Of a DNA stretch of 64,000 nucleotides, positions 1 to 11,160 are shown piece by piece (positions within the stretch are counted from its first letter, which is position 1; every line of letters starts with the position of its first letter). The notes below the pieces were generated by a model that did not search any database, was not told where the DNA came from, and was given only the letters and a program-made list of their open reading frames with translations. The stretch covers positions 7,097,001 to 7,161,000 of the forward strand of contig JAJFZO010000034.1 in NCBI GenBank assembly GCA_021397835.1. The letters are read 5' to 3'. Origin of the DNA: Moringa oleifera (Eukaryota > Streptophyta > Magnoliopsida > Brassicales > Moringaceae). The position numbers and the translations under genes are program-made.

Positions 1-757
1 AATGGTTTCATCCCCTCTGATAAGAATCATAAGAGTTTACAAAAATATTAGTTCAACAAGTGTGGAAATTCTGATGAAGGTAGAAGATTTAGACAAAGGA
101 AACTAAATTTTTTCAGACATCCATCTTCAAGGACACAATCTAGTCTGGAGCTGATGATTACGTCAAGTGAAGCTCTGACTTGAGGAAGGTGTGACAGAGC
201 GTTTTCTCTGGAGAGATCAGATTGTAGCAGAAAATGGAGAAAGATTTTTAACTGAAGATTCAGTGTCTTAAGGTCAGATACTAATATTGGTGACCTCCAT
301 TCTGCCATGGAGAATTTGCAAACGAATGAGGAAGAGTAGAGTTTTGCAGACATGGACAAACCCGTTCGCCAAAATTTCAATGGCCAGGTTAAGATGCCTC
401 AGAATATAACTTCACTTGGATATGCCCAGAAAAGTTCACCTGCTATGATGCCCAGAAATATTCCAAACTTTTGAGGCCCTTTGGTGTACAAATATGCCTC
501 ATCCTAAAGAATTGGTTCTTTGGCCAGCATCCCAGGACTTGTCAAGTGTTGGGCTGGCCATAGATCAAAAGAATATGGATGAGCTAGTTGACGGTAGCTT
601 AATATCAAGAGAACTGAGGCCAGAGGATAGTAATTATTGTGTCTGGCATGAACGGTTGGAGGATGGGCAACAGTTCACCACAGTAGGATCCAATGCTGCT
701 TATTCATCTAAAACCCACTACAAAATATCTACGCGCCAACTAGTAAGAAAAGGATGA
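1..757 (+). pseudogene. Nucleotidyltransferase-domain protein (PAP/OAS1-like family), C-terminal region fragment, copy 1
   Basis: This is a partial copy of the gene seen more fully at 55.2-60.0 kb on the minus strand. Shared short motifs include DKGN followed by a stop, SDTNIGDLHSAMEN, MDELVDGS, SRELRPEDS and FTTVGSNAAYSS. The reading frame is broken by several stops and frame changes. The longest intact stretch is 494-757. Relative to the other copy it lacks about 24 codons between CVWHE and LEDGQ. The piece runs off the left edge of the window, so its true 5' end is unseen. At about 715-720 it joins the 3' flank of an SnRK2 pseudogene lying in the opposite orientation. The family assignment comes from remembered similarity to Arabidopsis At3g61690-like proteins. 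The fragment lies in the long low-complexity region downstream of the catalytic domain and would have no activity by itself. Confidence 0.7.
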
Positions 758-851
758 CAAGGAGAATTCTTTACTTTTCTTCTTGCATAAACAATCAACA
801 CAAAGTGTAGTTTGTACCGCAGCAAAATACAAGTTGTTTATACACTATTAT

Positions 852-2375
852 TCACAACGGACAGACAAAATCAACACTTGTGTCTACATCTTCAATATCT
901 ACATCTGCAACCAAGTCACTAAGATCCACGCTGCTTCCTTAGAAGGTCCCCCTAAGCTTTAGGACTTCAGCAAGTCTTCCTCGCTTCTTGTATTATTGAT
1001 AGCACTTTTTCAATGCTTTGCAACGGATCATTTACATCATGACTCTGCTAGCTTTCCCCTTCTGTTAGCTTTATAGGCTAGTTTTTTAAGAACCATAGAT
1101 GGGTTTTTGTTTCATGAATAGTTAATCTTTGTAAAAATAGTAGTTCAGTTCATCTAAATATGTTGAAACACCCTTTTGATTGTTCACTACTTAACATTAA
1201 AATATTTTCAAAAGAAATAATCATGCCTTATATATCAACTTTAACGAGTTCTTATCTTGTTACCTACAAGGAACAAGTTCTTATTACTTCAAATCCAAGA
1301 GTTTACTTAGAGACAGTTTTGGGTTAAGTCTGCACATTGATGGGTAAGTATACTAACCTAATTGACTTCAATTTTATACTTAATTTCTTCTTTGATTTTG
1401 AAAAACTTAGCAGTTAAAGGCCCAAGGACATAATAACCTTTTTAGGATTTGCAACAAACATGAGAGAAAAAAGATGTTTGCACTTCATAAAAACTCAAAC
1501 GTAATCTAGGATTATGTAATGTATACCGAGTATTCCCTACCAAGATAAATAAGAACACATCTCATTATTTCAACTTACTGATAATTCTACCTATTCTTAA
1601 TGGAAGAAAGAAGTTTGAGAGTCCGAATATGACAAACTTTAATTATTTTTCTAAAGTTTTTCGGATCATCAGTATCATTAGTATCAATAATATAATTTTT
1701 TTTTTTAGGGTTAGATACAAAACACAGACCAGAGAACAACAAAGAAAAAAGAAAGAGGAAAATGATATCGAAAAAAATGTAAAGAATTAAGTATATAACC
1801 TTACCATTATATGCTCTTTTGGATAAGACCTTGTGCACTATGTAAATTGGTATTCTTACAACAGATTTTGGTGGAGAGTGCAATACAACTAACTACAAAA
1901 TTAGACAAATACAATAAGCAAAGACTTTATCATCAAACTTAATCTCTATTGCAATCTTATGGCATTCATAATTTGAAGATTATTTTAAGTACAAAAAATC
2001 ACATACTTTGATACGATGAGCTGTGCTACCATCCACAGTAGGATATTTTCTAGCTTGATATCTCTATGGCAAATTTCTTGGAAAAAATAAATCTTTTAGG
2101 CCAGATTGATCATAAGAGAAAGAAAAACAAAAAAAAAAAAAAATTAAAAAGAAATGTTAAAAGAAACCAAAGAATGAAGGTTGTAATTCAAATCATTGAA
2201 TAGTGGTCACTCACTCCCCATATTAGTTGCTGAAAGAAAACACTCGTTGAAAATGAACAAAGAAATTAGAAAACAAAAGAGTAAAATTTTTATCCAAAAA
2301 AAATATAGTTATAAGAGAAATTGAATTATATAAAGTAAATTAGTGAATATGGCATGCTCACTTCTTTATATTACC
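852..2375 (-). pseudogene. SnRK2-type protein kinase pseudogene, middle to 3' end (copy L1)
   Basis: Exon remnants appear in gene order on the minus strand. They are FFFQQLIWGVS near 2240 (subdomain VI, before the HRD loop), a KVCDF piece near 2010 at the DFG position, PKSVV...KVLSKRAYNGK at about 1880-1805 (activation loop and APE-like segment), DPKNFRK near 1660, a damaged VQYS-like exon near 1540-1440, and the C-terminal SHDVNDPLQSIEKVLSIIQEA block near 1060-980. It ends in an acidic tail close to DFVCPL with a TGA at 852-854. The tail resembles ABA-responsive SnRK2 kinases, probably subclass II. The DFG glycine is replaced, the APE motif reads HKV, and stops and frameshifts interrupt the exons, so no active kinase can be made. 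The 5' boundary at 2375 abuts the 3' LTR of the neighbouring retroelement. The sequence at 2375-1985 also matches 37.56-37.97 kb. Confidence 0.82.
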
Positions 2376-2376
2376 T

Positions 2377-2614
2377 TGCACAGAGACAAGTAAGAGAGAA
2401 AGGAAGAATCTAGAGAGAATTGAAGAGTATTTTCTATGTTTCTCCATAAATCATCTTCCCCTGTATGCCTTTTTCACTTATTTTAATAATTTTGGATATT
2501 CTTCACCTGATACAACTACCTTCCTTGTGTAACTAATTACACATTAAATCAAAATAAAGTGTTGCATTTAAGTAATTAAAATAATGACTGAAATGCTTAT
2601 GTAATAATGCATCA
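2377..2614 (-). repeat. 3' LTR of truncated Ty3/gypsy element
   Basis: Read on the minus strand, this block begins TGATGC and ends CTGTGCA, giving the TG...CA ends expected of an LTR, about 238 bp long. Immediately upstream at about 2615-2626 is a purine-rich GGAGATGGGGG tract that fits a polypurine tract for plus-strand priming. The terminal part has the CT-rich character common in plant LTR R/U5 regions. No matching 5' LTR is present in the window, so the boundaries rest on motifs, not on an LTR-LTR alignment. Confidence 0.6.
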
Positions 2615-2639
2615 ATACCCCCATCTCCAGAGAATCTTG

Positions 2640-2855
2640 GAACTCAAGGATTAAAATGAGGGTAATTCTGGCACAGTTAATAAAAGCCTTCCTAAAGTCT
2701 TTTGGAAAGGTATTTTTCCAGTGAACCAACACTTTTATTAGAGCTTTACCATTTCTCTTCCTGATTCGACGATCATGGATCACAATTGGTTCCTTGACCA
2801 AGGGACCATTTTCATCAGGAACTGGAAGTTGACTATGCTGAATATCTAGACCCAT
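2640..2855 (-). pseudogene. Chromodomain remnant of Ty3/gypsy element
   Basis: A short frame holds DRRIRKRNGKALIKVLVHWKN followed by TFPKDFRKAF. This matches the C-terminal chromodomain of plant chromoviruses, where ILDRR...VLVKW...WE is usual. The aromatic position after HWKN is altered and the frame ends early. It lies between the integrase remnant and the polypurine tract, as expected for the end of pol. Confidence 0.75.
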
Positions 2856-3542
2856 ATGCGGCTCAAGTTAGGATACATGAAAAACAACGTGTACTCTAGA
2901 TCCTGTTGGTAACTACAATTTATAATCCACTGAAACAACGTTATCTAGGATTTTATATGGTATGAAATATTTAGTAAAACATTTGATATTTATACAGTTC
3001 ACCACAAAAGATTGTTTATAGGGCTGCAACTTGACATAGACCAAAATTTTAACTTCAAACTGCCAATTAGTTCTGGATTTGTCAGCATGCTGTTTCATTC
3101 TATTTTGGGCTCTTGTCATATAAAATTTCAATAACTTCATAGCAGCTTCCTTTGCCTGCAAGCTTCGATTTATGCAGCCACTATCAAACTCTGAGCAAAA
3201 TAAGGTAAGTGAATGGGTGTAGGTTTGACCATACACTATTTGGTAAGGAGTAGTATTAGCAGAAGAATGAAATGATGTATCATACCACCATTCTGCGAGG
3301 AGTAACCAATGTTCCTAGTCTTTGGGAGTTTCTAAAGACATACAACGCAAGTAAGCTTGTATGCAATGGCTCACTACTTCACTCTGTCCATGTGTTTTAG
3401 CATGGTAAGCTATGGATAACTTAAGTTGAGTTCCCATTAACTTGAATAACTGCTGCCAGAAGTGACTAACAAAAATTTTGTATCTATCAAACATAATACT
3501 AGAATGAAGATCGTGTAGCTTGTAAACCTGATCAAAGAATAC

Positions 3543-3800
3543 TTAGGCCATACTTATAGCAGCAGAAGGATGTGAGAGGGACAAGAAATGAGCATACTCA
3601 CTCAAACGATCGATAACTACCAATATCACTGAAAAAACTTTCCACTTAGGTAACTCTTCTATGAAATCCATTGAGATATCAAACCAAATTATCTCAGGAA
3701 TAGGCAAAGGTTGGAGTAAATCTAGGTAGGCAGATGGATTATATTTATATTGTTGGCATGTTATGCAATTTCTGATGAACCATCTAGTATCTTTCCTCAT
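3543..3800 (-). pseudogene. Ty3/gypsy integrase remnant (zinc finger end and core start)
   Basis: The reading frame contains the CITCQQYK segment of the HHCC zinc finger, then PLPIPEIIWFDISMDFIEELP and VVIDRLSEYAHF, the beginning of the DDE core with its first catalytic Asp and the VVIDRLSKY-type signature. The rest of the core continues as scattered pieces down to about 2913, including MYGQTYTHSL near 3236, which is damaged. The remaining catalytic residues are not all readable. Confidence 0.82.
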
Positions 3801-4068
3801 TCTCTTCTAGTATACTAATTCTTCCATTCTCTTATTTGTAGCAATAATGCCTAAGTGATCACCTTCAGCTGAAATATGAAAATAAGTAATTAGATCTTCA
3901 TGCAGTCCCTTATCCATACCCATAGCCAACCTGCCCTACCTTTTTAACTGATTATTCTCCCAAGTAAAGTAGGGTGTTTGGCAGAAATTTGAGCTAAACT
4001 ATGAATGAGATGGACTAATGTAGCACTTGAAGTCCATGAATGTTGTGTTCTTTTCAACAAGTCATTGG

Positions 4069-4356
4069 TCACCACTGAAATGATCTTACATTCGCTGTTG
4101 GAACTCTTGATGAAGCATCAACAACTGTGTTAGACACCCTTGTCCTAAAGATAACTTCAAAGTCATACACCATTATCTTAACTACCCACTTTTGTTGAGC
4201 TGATGTGTTGGTACTTTGATCTAAAAGAAATCTCAAACTATAGTGATCGATTTTAATCTTAAAATGCCTCCCTATAAGATAGGCATTCCACATTTTCATT
4301 GCTGCTAATATTGCCAGCATTTCCCTCTCATATACTGGCAGTACTTGATGTTTCAT
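4069..4356 (-). pseudogene. Ty3/gypsy RNase H remnant
   Basis: The frame reads YEREMLAILAAMKMW, then HFKIKIDHYSLRFLL and KWVVKIMVYDFEV, the standard RNase H order of plant gypsy elements (E in REMLA, D in the IDH segment where TDH is usual). It lies directly downstream of the RT remnant on the same strand and upstream of the integrase remnant. It is separated from RT by a frame change and has no intact junction to it. Confidence 0.82.
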
Positions 4357-4431
4357 ACCTAAAGCCTTGCTGAAATAAGAAACAAGTTTTCCTTCTTGAA
4401 TGAGAATAGCACCATACCTGTACCATACGCA

Positions 4432-5060
4432 TCAGATTCCACAAAAAAAGGTAGAATCAAAATTAGGTAATGTGAAAACTGGTGCTGACACCGAAACTTC
4501 CTTGTGTAAATTGAAGTGTTGCTCAGCTTCTGGACTCCATTGGAACTCCGTTTTTTTAAGTACCTTGAGCCAACACACCATACTCTTCAACAAATCTTCC
4601 ATAATAACCTGTAAGACCAAGGAAGCCCTTAAGTTCCTTGAGATTTGGAGGTACTGGACAATCCATAATAATAGAAACTTTGCTTGCATCCATAGCCACT
4701 TGCTTTGCACTGATAACATGTCTCAAATATTCAATTTTGGTTGAACCAAATTCACGCTTTGACAATTTGACTATAGTCGATGATGAGATAGAATATTGAG
4801 TACTTTATCTAGATGTTTTCGTAGTCTATATATTTAATTCTTTAGAGAAATTTATTTAGATGTCTATGATTCACACAAAGCCTCCAACTACCATCTTTCT
4901 TCTCCACTAACGCCATTAGACATGCAAAAGGACTGTTGTTGTCCTTAATTATTCCAGAGATTTTCATTTCGTGGATCATCTTCTCTATTTCATCCTTCTG
5001 CACAACTTCAACAAGTTCTTTTATGATTATCCACAATAAATGAGTTCTTATTACTTCCAT
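4432..5060 (-). pseudogene. Ty3/gypsy reverse transcriptase remnant
   Basis: The frame covering 4842-5060 contains SGIIKDNNSPFA and KKDGSWRLCVNHRHLN, the conserved N-terminal RT block. The YVDD active-site exon is not readable. At 4765-4556 comes the thumb region, with HVISAKQVAMD followed by LKELKGFLGLTGYYGRF. A parallel frame at 4719-4432 carries the EAEQHFNLHKE block that leads to RNase H. The RT is spread over at least three frames, so it is a dead copy. The first few residues at 5060-5031 are SnRK2 intron-derived. Confidence 0.82.
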
Positions 5061-5690
5061 TCCAAGTGTTTGCTTTCAATAAGTTCTAGATTAAGTCTGT
5101 TCTTTGATGCACAAGTGTACTGACCCAATTGCTTTTTGTTTTATACTTCTTTCCTTCTTTGATTATGAAAAAACTAGCAGTCAAGTTCCTACTTATCTAT
5201 ACAAGCCAAGAGATAAAATTACCTTTTTAAAATTTGTAACAAAGATCTGAGATAAAAAATGCTTCCACTCCATAGAAACTTGGACAAAATCTGCGATTAT
5301 GTAATGGACACTGAATATTCGCTACCAAGAGCAATAGGAACACAGTCTCATTATTTCATCATACTAAGAATTCTACCTATTCTTAATAAAAGAAAGGAGC
5401 TTAATAGTTTAAAGATTACAAAACCTAATTTTCTTCTTGAAGTTTTTTTTGGATCATCAGGATTTTCAAAGGGACAAGTACCAACAAACATCACATATAA
5501 GGTGACCCCACAAAACCAAATATCTACAGTTTATAATTGCTCGAGGATTAGATAGAGAACACAAATCAAACAATAGCGAAAAACACAAATACGAAAATGA
5601 TATCAGAAAAATGTCAAAAGTTAAGTACATAACCTTTTCATCGTATTCTCTCTCGGATAGGACCTTAGGCACTACGTAAGTTGTTGTTCC
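5031..5690 (-). pseudogene. SnRK2 kinase pseudogene, middle exons (copy L2)
   Basis: Minus-strand exons in order are PKVLSEREYDEK at about 5670-5634 (the APE-to-activation-loop exon), a [10 protein letters not shown]...[12 protein letters not shown] exon at about 5520-5430, and SVHYIIADFVQVSMEWKHFLSQ at about 5310-5240. The next intron reaches 5031 and is then cut by the truncated retroelement, so the last exon is absent here. The right-arm copy (34.68-35.71 kb) keeps the same exons and intron spacing in inverted orientation. APE has become PKV and frame changes occur within exons. It is a non-functional fragment. Confidence 0.8.
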
Positions 5691-5929
5691 TCAACAGATT
5701 TTGGTTAAAGGTGCAACACATACAAGAAGAAAAGAGGTTATAATCAAACTTGATCTCCAATGGCATTCATAATCTAAAGATTACCTTTGAGTATCCAAAA
5801 TCACATATCTTGACAAAAAGGGCTGTGCTATCATACAGTAGAATATGTTCCAGCTTAAGATACCTATGGTAGATTTGCTGTAAGAAATAAATGATCTAAA
5901 CAAGATGGATTATAAGAGAAAGAGTTATT

Positions 5930-6370
5930 AAATCAACTTTAGGTCTTACAGAATTAGGCTTGACAGTGGAAGGCTTTAAAAATTTGACTAGTGAAATAAT
6001 TGTTGCCCATAGATCATCTATGTATTCTTCTCGTTCATAATATGAGTGGATTTAGCCTTCATATACCCCTCACTTTGGCAATGTCAACAATACCCAGTTC
6101 CCTAATGTAATCAACATAGACCATCTGTCGCTGCCTATCCACTACAGTTCTTGATTCTTCTGCATGTCTTAGGAGTAAAGATGTGATGAAGATGTGATGA
6201 AAGAGTTCAGTGTGTCCATTTTTGAGCTAATGTCACCAGCAAACACAGCAGTAAGATATTCCCTTCTCGGAGTTAGCAATTTTCTCATTATTCATACCAT
6301 GATGCATCCTTATCCTAGCTTAATATGCTAGATATCAACTGGATAAAATTCTCAAAATGAATAATATCAA
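5930..6370 (-). pseudogene. Unidentified duplicated gene fragment upstream of SnRK2 copy L2
   Basis: I do not recognise this gene. Readable pieces on the minus strand are TVVDRQRQMVYVDYIRELG and IVDIAKVRG near 6160-6075, and EYIDDLWATIISLVKFLKPS near 6020-5965. Related pieces recur at 34.32-34.69 kb (+) and, for the second piece, at about 36.55-36.70 kb (+), which suggests a real captured coding sequence and not chance reading. Stops separate the pieces. In the right-arm copy the DDLWA segment is fused directly to an SnRK2 exon, showing a deletion between them. Confidence 0.4.
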
Positions 6371-6575
6371 ACCTTAACACTAATCCAATAACTAGTGCAA
6401 AGTCAAAGCATGCCATCTATCATGTATTAGCGGAATAAAATTCTCAAAAAATTTAAGGAAAAAAAAGCACAATGGAGAAAAAATTAAAAAAATAACAAAA
6501 TAAAACAAATGATCATGAAAAGAAAAAAAGAAAACAAATAAAAAATAAATTTCAAAAGAAAATTTATAAAAAATT

Positions 6576-7240
6576 GGTGCAACACGAGGATTTCCTAGGA
6601 GGAATCACACATCCAAATACTACTCTCGTTCAAGCACTTTAAATTCGGAGTTTTGGTAAAATCTAGTGCATTAGTGTAGGCATGATCGCACTTAAAAATC
6701 ATGAAATTATTAAAAAATAAAAACTTCATGGAAAATAACAAAGTGTAATGGAAACAAATGCAAAAAAAATAAATTAAATTAAATTAAATTAAAACGATAA
6801 ATCATCAAAAGGAAGAACAAAAAAAAATCAAAGATAATAAGATTCAACAATAAATTTTTTTATCAAACAAGAAAGAGGGATGCAGTAGCATGAGGATTTC
6901 TCACAAAGAACCACCCAACCTAGTACTACTCTCACCCAAGCATGCTTAGGGATCTGATGCATCATACTATTCAAAAAGTATTGAAAATTAAAAAACAAAA
7001 TCATAAAACAAAACATAATGGAAAAAATATAAAAAATAAAATAAAAAGGAAAAGATTATCAAATAATTAAAATAAACAAAAAAATAAAATCTAAAAAATA
7101 TTTTTTTGGCACAAAGAAAAAAGATACAGTACGAGAATTTTTCAAAAAAAATCACCCATCCTAGTACTGCTCTCATTGAAACACGCTTAATTTCAAAGTT
7201 CTGATGGGATCAATACATTAGCATTGCTATGATCACACTC
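6576..7240 (-). repeat. Decayed 5S rRNA-like units, full-length type (three units)
   Basis: Three units on the minus strand lie at about 6576-6692, 6877-6975 and 7122-7240, separated by AT-rich spacers. Each keeps stretches of the plant 5S rRNA gene, including the 5' GTGCGATCAT-like start, a GTTAAGCGTG-like A-box region and a GGATGGGTGA-like C-box region, ending in GTTGCA. The middle unit lacks the central part. Many changes from the plant 5S consensus make function unlikely. Inverted counterparts of two units lie at about 33.70-34.08 kb. Confidence 0.75.
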
Positions 7241-7386
7241 AAGAATCTAAAAAAAAATGTATTAAAAAAAAGAAAGAGTATAATAGAGAAAAATATAAAA
7301 ATAAACAAATATAAAATATAAAAAAATAAATTAAAATAAATTAAAAATAATAAATTAGACAAATATATTTTATAAGAAAAAATATA

Positions 7387-7920
7387 CGACACAAGAATTT
7401 TCTAGAAGGAATCACCCATCCTAGTACTATTCTTGCTTAAGCACGCTTAACGTTGGGTTCTCATACAAAATAGATAAATATTGTTTGTAAGAATAAAGGT
7501 GCAACACAAGGATTTCCTAGAAGGAATCACCCATCATAGTACTACTCTTGCTTGAGCACACTTAACCTTGAGTTCTGATACAAAATCAATAGATATTTTT
7601 TTATAAGGATAAAGGTGCAACACAAGAATTTCCTTAAACGAATCACCCATCTAAGTACTATTCCTGCTTAAGCACGCTTAACTTTGAGTTCTGACACAAA
7701 ATCGACAAATTGTTTTTTATAAGAATAAATATGCAACACAAGGATTTCCTAGAAAGAATCATCCATCCTAGTACTACTCTTGCTTGAGCACACTTAACTT
7801 TGATAAAAAATCAACAAATATTTTTTATAAGAATAAAAGTGCAACACAAGGATTTCCTAGAAGGAACTCTTGCTTAAGCACGCTTAACTTTGAGTTCTGA
7901 TACAATCGCATTCAAAATTT
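7387..7920 (-). repeat. Short-period 5S-derived tandem array, copy A
   Basis: About five tandem units of roughly 110 bp, read on the minus strand, hold only the 3' two-thirds of a 5S rRNA-like sequence (TTAAGCGTGCTTAAGCAAGA, then GTACTAGGATGGGTGATTCC, then CTTGTGTTGCAC), followed by a short linker. The last unit next to 7900 is internally deleted. The same array recurs at 11378-11925 and, inverted, at 32.79-33.59 kb. Confidence 0.8.
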
Positions 7921-8198
7921 CAAAAAATATTAAAAATAAAAAATATCAAAAATAGCATAATAGAGGAAAATGTAAAAAAAAAATAGAAATAAAATAAAAT
8001 AAAAATAAAATGAAAGATCATCTAAAAGAAAAAATTAAAAATAATAAAATTTAAAAATATTTTATTATCAAAAAAGAGAAGTGCAACATGAGAAAAAATT
8101 TTTGAAAATTGAAAATGAAGAAAAATAAAAAAAACTGAAAAACTAAAATAATCTAAAGAATAGATAAAATACAAAAATATGAATAAAATCCTAAGAAA

Positions 8199-8338
8199 AA
8201 AAAATAACTAAAATAAACAATAAAAAATATCAAGGAAATGAAACAAAATAACTAAAATGAACAACAAAAAATATCAAGGAAATGAAACAAAATAACTAAA
8301 ATGAACAACAAAAAATATTAAGGAAATAAAACAAAATA
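8199..8338. repeat. About 46-bp minisatellite, three units
   Basis: Three consecutive units of the form AAATAACTAAAATGAACAAC...ATCAAGGAAATGAAAC, the third slightly diverged. Copy B near 12.19-12.28 kb has about two units, so the repeat number changed after the 3.95-kb duplication. Confidence 0.85.
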
Positions 8339-8559
8339 GACTAAATTCAATTAAAAATACATAAAATAAAATAAAATAAAATAAAATCCCACAACAAATC
8401 ATACAATATCCATGAGAATCTAAGGATATGAGACATAAAAAATCTAAAATGTAAGAAAAAAAGAACTAATAAACCAAAAAAGTAAAGAAAATCATCAAAA
8501 AAGATAAAATATTAAAAGAAAGATTAGGAAACAAAAAACAAAATATAAACGTTTAGAAG

Positions 8560-9840
8560 GCCTTTGTAAGTCATCATTGGGAAGATTATAAGTAGGAATG
8601 TGGCATGCACTATTCTAGAGACACCTCCATCTACAATGTTTTGGCAACATCTTGTTTACTCTTACCAGCTTAAGGACAAATATTGTACCCACAGAATGTA
8701 ATGAGTTTTGGACATAGAGACATGCACCTTAATATAGAAAAAGACTCTTTCTCCTCTCTCGGTATGATGGACATCAACTAGATGAATTTCTGAAAATGAA
8801 TGATATCAAAACTCATCGCTGATCAAATAATTTGTGCAAATCAAAGCATGCCTAGAAAAATAATTTAAGTATTAAAACAACTACAACAAAAAGTTATCAA
8901 TAATTATAAAAATATTAAACTATATTTTGAAAGTCCACCGCTAATCAAAGAAGTTAATAGTAATATATGGTCACACTGCAACCCACCATATTTAAGTCAG
9001 CATAACAAAGTAAAGAACGTGCAGCTAAGACAACTGACAAATCCACAAGACCTTCCACATAGTGGGTTCATTCAAGTAAGCATTTGCTAATAAGTTTAAT
9101 GATCCTAATGGCGAAAGGTTGCCACCTCTTCCTATCCAACAGGTTCATGAACATACCAGATCCACCAATGGACATATTACTTGCTAGAAGATCACTTAGA
9201 TAAGTTAGATGGCATAAAATTCTAAAAAAAAAACTTGTTGAAAACATTTAAAGTCAATCTGGGGGTTATGTAATCTTTCAATTATCATCACAAAGTAATG
9301 CAATATGTAAAATTTCTAGATGACATAAAAGAAGTAACTTGTCCTTTCAAAGTGGACAAAAACACTAAAACTGTTTTCACCCAACATGGAGATATATGCC
9401 TACTATAAAATCGATATAACCATCACTAAATTGGATAAGGAGGAATGAAAAGTTATTAAACAACAATTATTTAAAAGATGATGACTAAAGATTTCTTTTC
9501 TTACCTTGAGTGGCCAACACAGTAATATTGAAAAACAAGCTATATGCATCACTTAATCCAACACCTAGTAGAATTCAAAAAAAGGATTCAACTATTTCAA
9601 AAATCACTACATGTCAAAAACCTAAAATATAATTGTTATTCTTCAACAAAAACTAAAAAGCATAAAATTGTCACATGCAAACTAAATTGAACAAAAAAAT
9701 AACTCTAACAACTCACCACAATAGACAAAAAGGGATCTACAAAGAATAGAAGGATCCAACCAATGACAATCAAAATAGCATTTGCCTTACTGTCATAAAG
9801 GATTGCAAAAAAAGTCTTTTATTGTTAGAGCAACATAGTT
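8560..9840 (-). pseudogene. Unidentified duplicated gene-like fragment, copy A
   Basis: I do not recognise this gene. On the minus strand a stretch near 9840-9720 encodes hydrophobic segments, including AILIVIGWILLFFVDPF. Near 9560-9500 is an exon-like piece ending in VLATQ and followed by a GTAAG donor. Near 9230-9000 and 8710-8560 are further conserved blocks. The same order occurs at 12.48-13.89 kb and, inverted, at 31.17-32.26 kb, with a more diverged relative at about 45.96-46.35 kb. Conservation across copies is seen in the sequence. Coding origin is an inference from the splice-like edges and open hydrophobic stretches. Confidence 0.35.
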
Positions 9841-10890
9841 CAACACAACTATGACTTCTCTCAAATTAGTTGCAACCATCAAACACAACCAACCAACAAG
9901 AATTGACAATGCAACCTTTTCATCTAAAATATTCAGGGATTTTTGAACCGAAAAAAGAAATTCACTCAACTAACGAAATGCATTTGAAATTTATATTTTT
10001 TATTATTGAGAAGTCAAGGAAAGGTAAGATCATTAAATCTACAACCAAAAATGACATATTTAAAAGAGATGAGAGAGAAAAAAAAAAGATGTTTTCCTGG
10101 CAATCATGGAAATATTATCCATACTTCGTTAATTCAAGGAGAAAGAAAATCGAAGAAAATGCAATAAAAAGAAGAAATCTAAAGAAACAAAAGAAAATTC
10201 GAAAAAAAACATTAAGGAACAAAAGAAAAGAAAAAAAATCAGGAACGAAAATAAAATAGAATCCAAAAATTCATAAAAATTTCCAAAAAAAAGGATAGAA
10301 GAAAAACCAAATAAACAAAACCAAATAAACTAAAAGAAAATCCAAAAAAACTGAAGTGACTAAAATAAAAATACAAGAAAGAAACTAAAAGAAAATTCAG
10401 CAAATTCAAGAAAACACATGCATGAAAAAGTAGTAGTAAGCAAACTTAAAGAAAATCCAAAAAAACCAAAGAAAAAAATCTGAAAAATAAAAAAAAAAAT
10501 TGGCAAGAAATCCATGAAAACCAAAGGAACTAAAATAAAATCCAAGAAAACCAAATAAAAAGAAAGTCTAAGAAAACGAAAAAACTAAAGAAAATCTAAC
10601 AAAATCAATAAGATACAGACAAGGAAACGTAATAGTTAAAGACTTCGTACAATTACTAAAGGAAGTACAAGGAAGGAAAGTACTTAAACTAATATAGAAA
10701 AATAAAAATATTTAAATAATTATCATAATTCATTTTCTTAAAACCTGTTGTTCACTATATCAAGTAAAGAGATCATCATCCGAACACAATTAAGATATCT
10801 TTTATTATGCTCAATAACTTCTTCCAACACAACAAGATATGATAATTTCTGAAAGAGATCCTAAATTATCAAGAAACTTTAATAAACCCA
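9841..10890. other. AT-rich, A-rich non-coding stretch in copy A
   Basis: Strongly purine-rich, dominated by AAAGAAAATC-type runs. The open frames are lysine-rich on one strand and phenylalanine-rich on the other and are a product of composition. The equivalent stretch in copy B is about 13.86-14.85 kb. It is absent from the inverted right arm. I see no gene or RNA signature in it. Confidence 0.6.
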
Positions 10891-10899
10891 AAGAATGCA

Positions 10900-11160
10900 T
10901 CAAAGTAGGACAAAAAGAGCCCTCTAGTAAAGTTTCCGTTTCAATATTACCGTGTGTTTGCAGGACTCAAAATTCATGACCAAGAAAACTTGGGAGAGAG
11001 GGAGAGAGTGCAAGAGGAAGAACGAAGCGTGAAGATGCCAAATATATGATAATCTCCTTTTGCTCCCTGTGCTTTCAACATTAAATCTGATTTCTAGAAC
11101 ATGTCGAAGATGTGACAATCTCTTATTGCTCCCTGTGCTTTAAATAAGCATGTTACTCAA
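10900..11160 (-). promoter_or_regulatory. Promoter/5'UTR-like block with TATA-like motif, copy A
   Basis: On the minus strand a TTATTTAAAGCACAGGGAGCA motif lies near 11150, followed by a pyrimidine-rich CACTCTCTCCCTCTCTCCC stretch near 11020-10985. This resembles a plant core promoter with a CT-rich leader. A near-identical copy is at about 14.82-15.07 kb, and more distant relatives start at 16.85 kb (-) and 29.49 kb (+), where the motif reads ATATTTAAAGCA. Promoter activity is an inference from motif layout only. Confidence 0.35.

Larger units (their letters stand above)
2377..5030 (-). mobile_element. Ty3/gypsy chromovirus-type LTR retrotransposon, 5'-truncated and decayed
   Basis: On the minus strand the order is reverse transcriptase, RNase H, integrase, chromodomain, polypurine tract, LTR, which is the pol order of Ty3/gypsy chromoviruses. 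Gag, protease, the start of RT and the 5' LTR are missing. The left end (high coordinate) joins SnRK2 intron sequence near 5015-5030. That intron is uninterrupted in the copy at about 35.28 kb. The right end abuts a different SnRK2 intron at 2375. The insertion is therefore joined to a deletion or rearrangement and is not a clean insertion with a target duplication. Numerous stops and frame changes show that it cannot move on its own. Confidence 0.85.

Noticed and set aside
7387..7920. CRISPR array
   Set aside because: Regular repeats but with conserved 5S-derived units, no variable spacers, and a plant genomic context.
9870..10259. 129-residue lysine-rich open frame
   Set aside because: Low-complexity A-rich sequence. 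The copy-B equivalent is broken and composition alone explains the frame.
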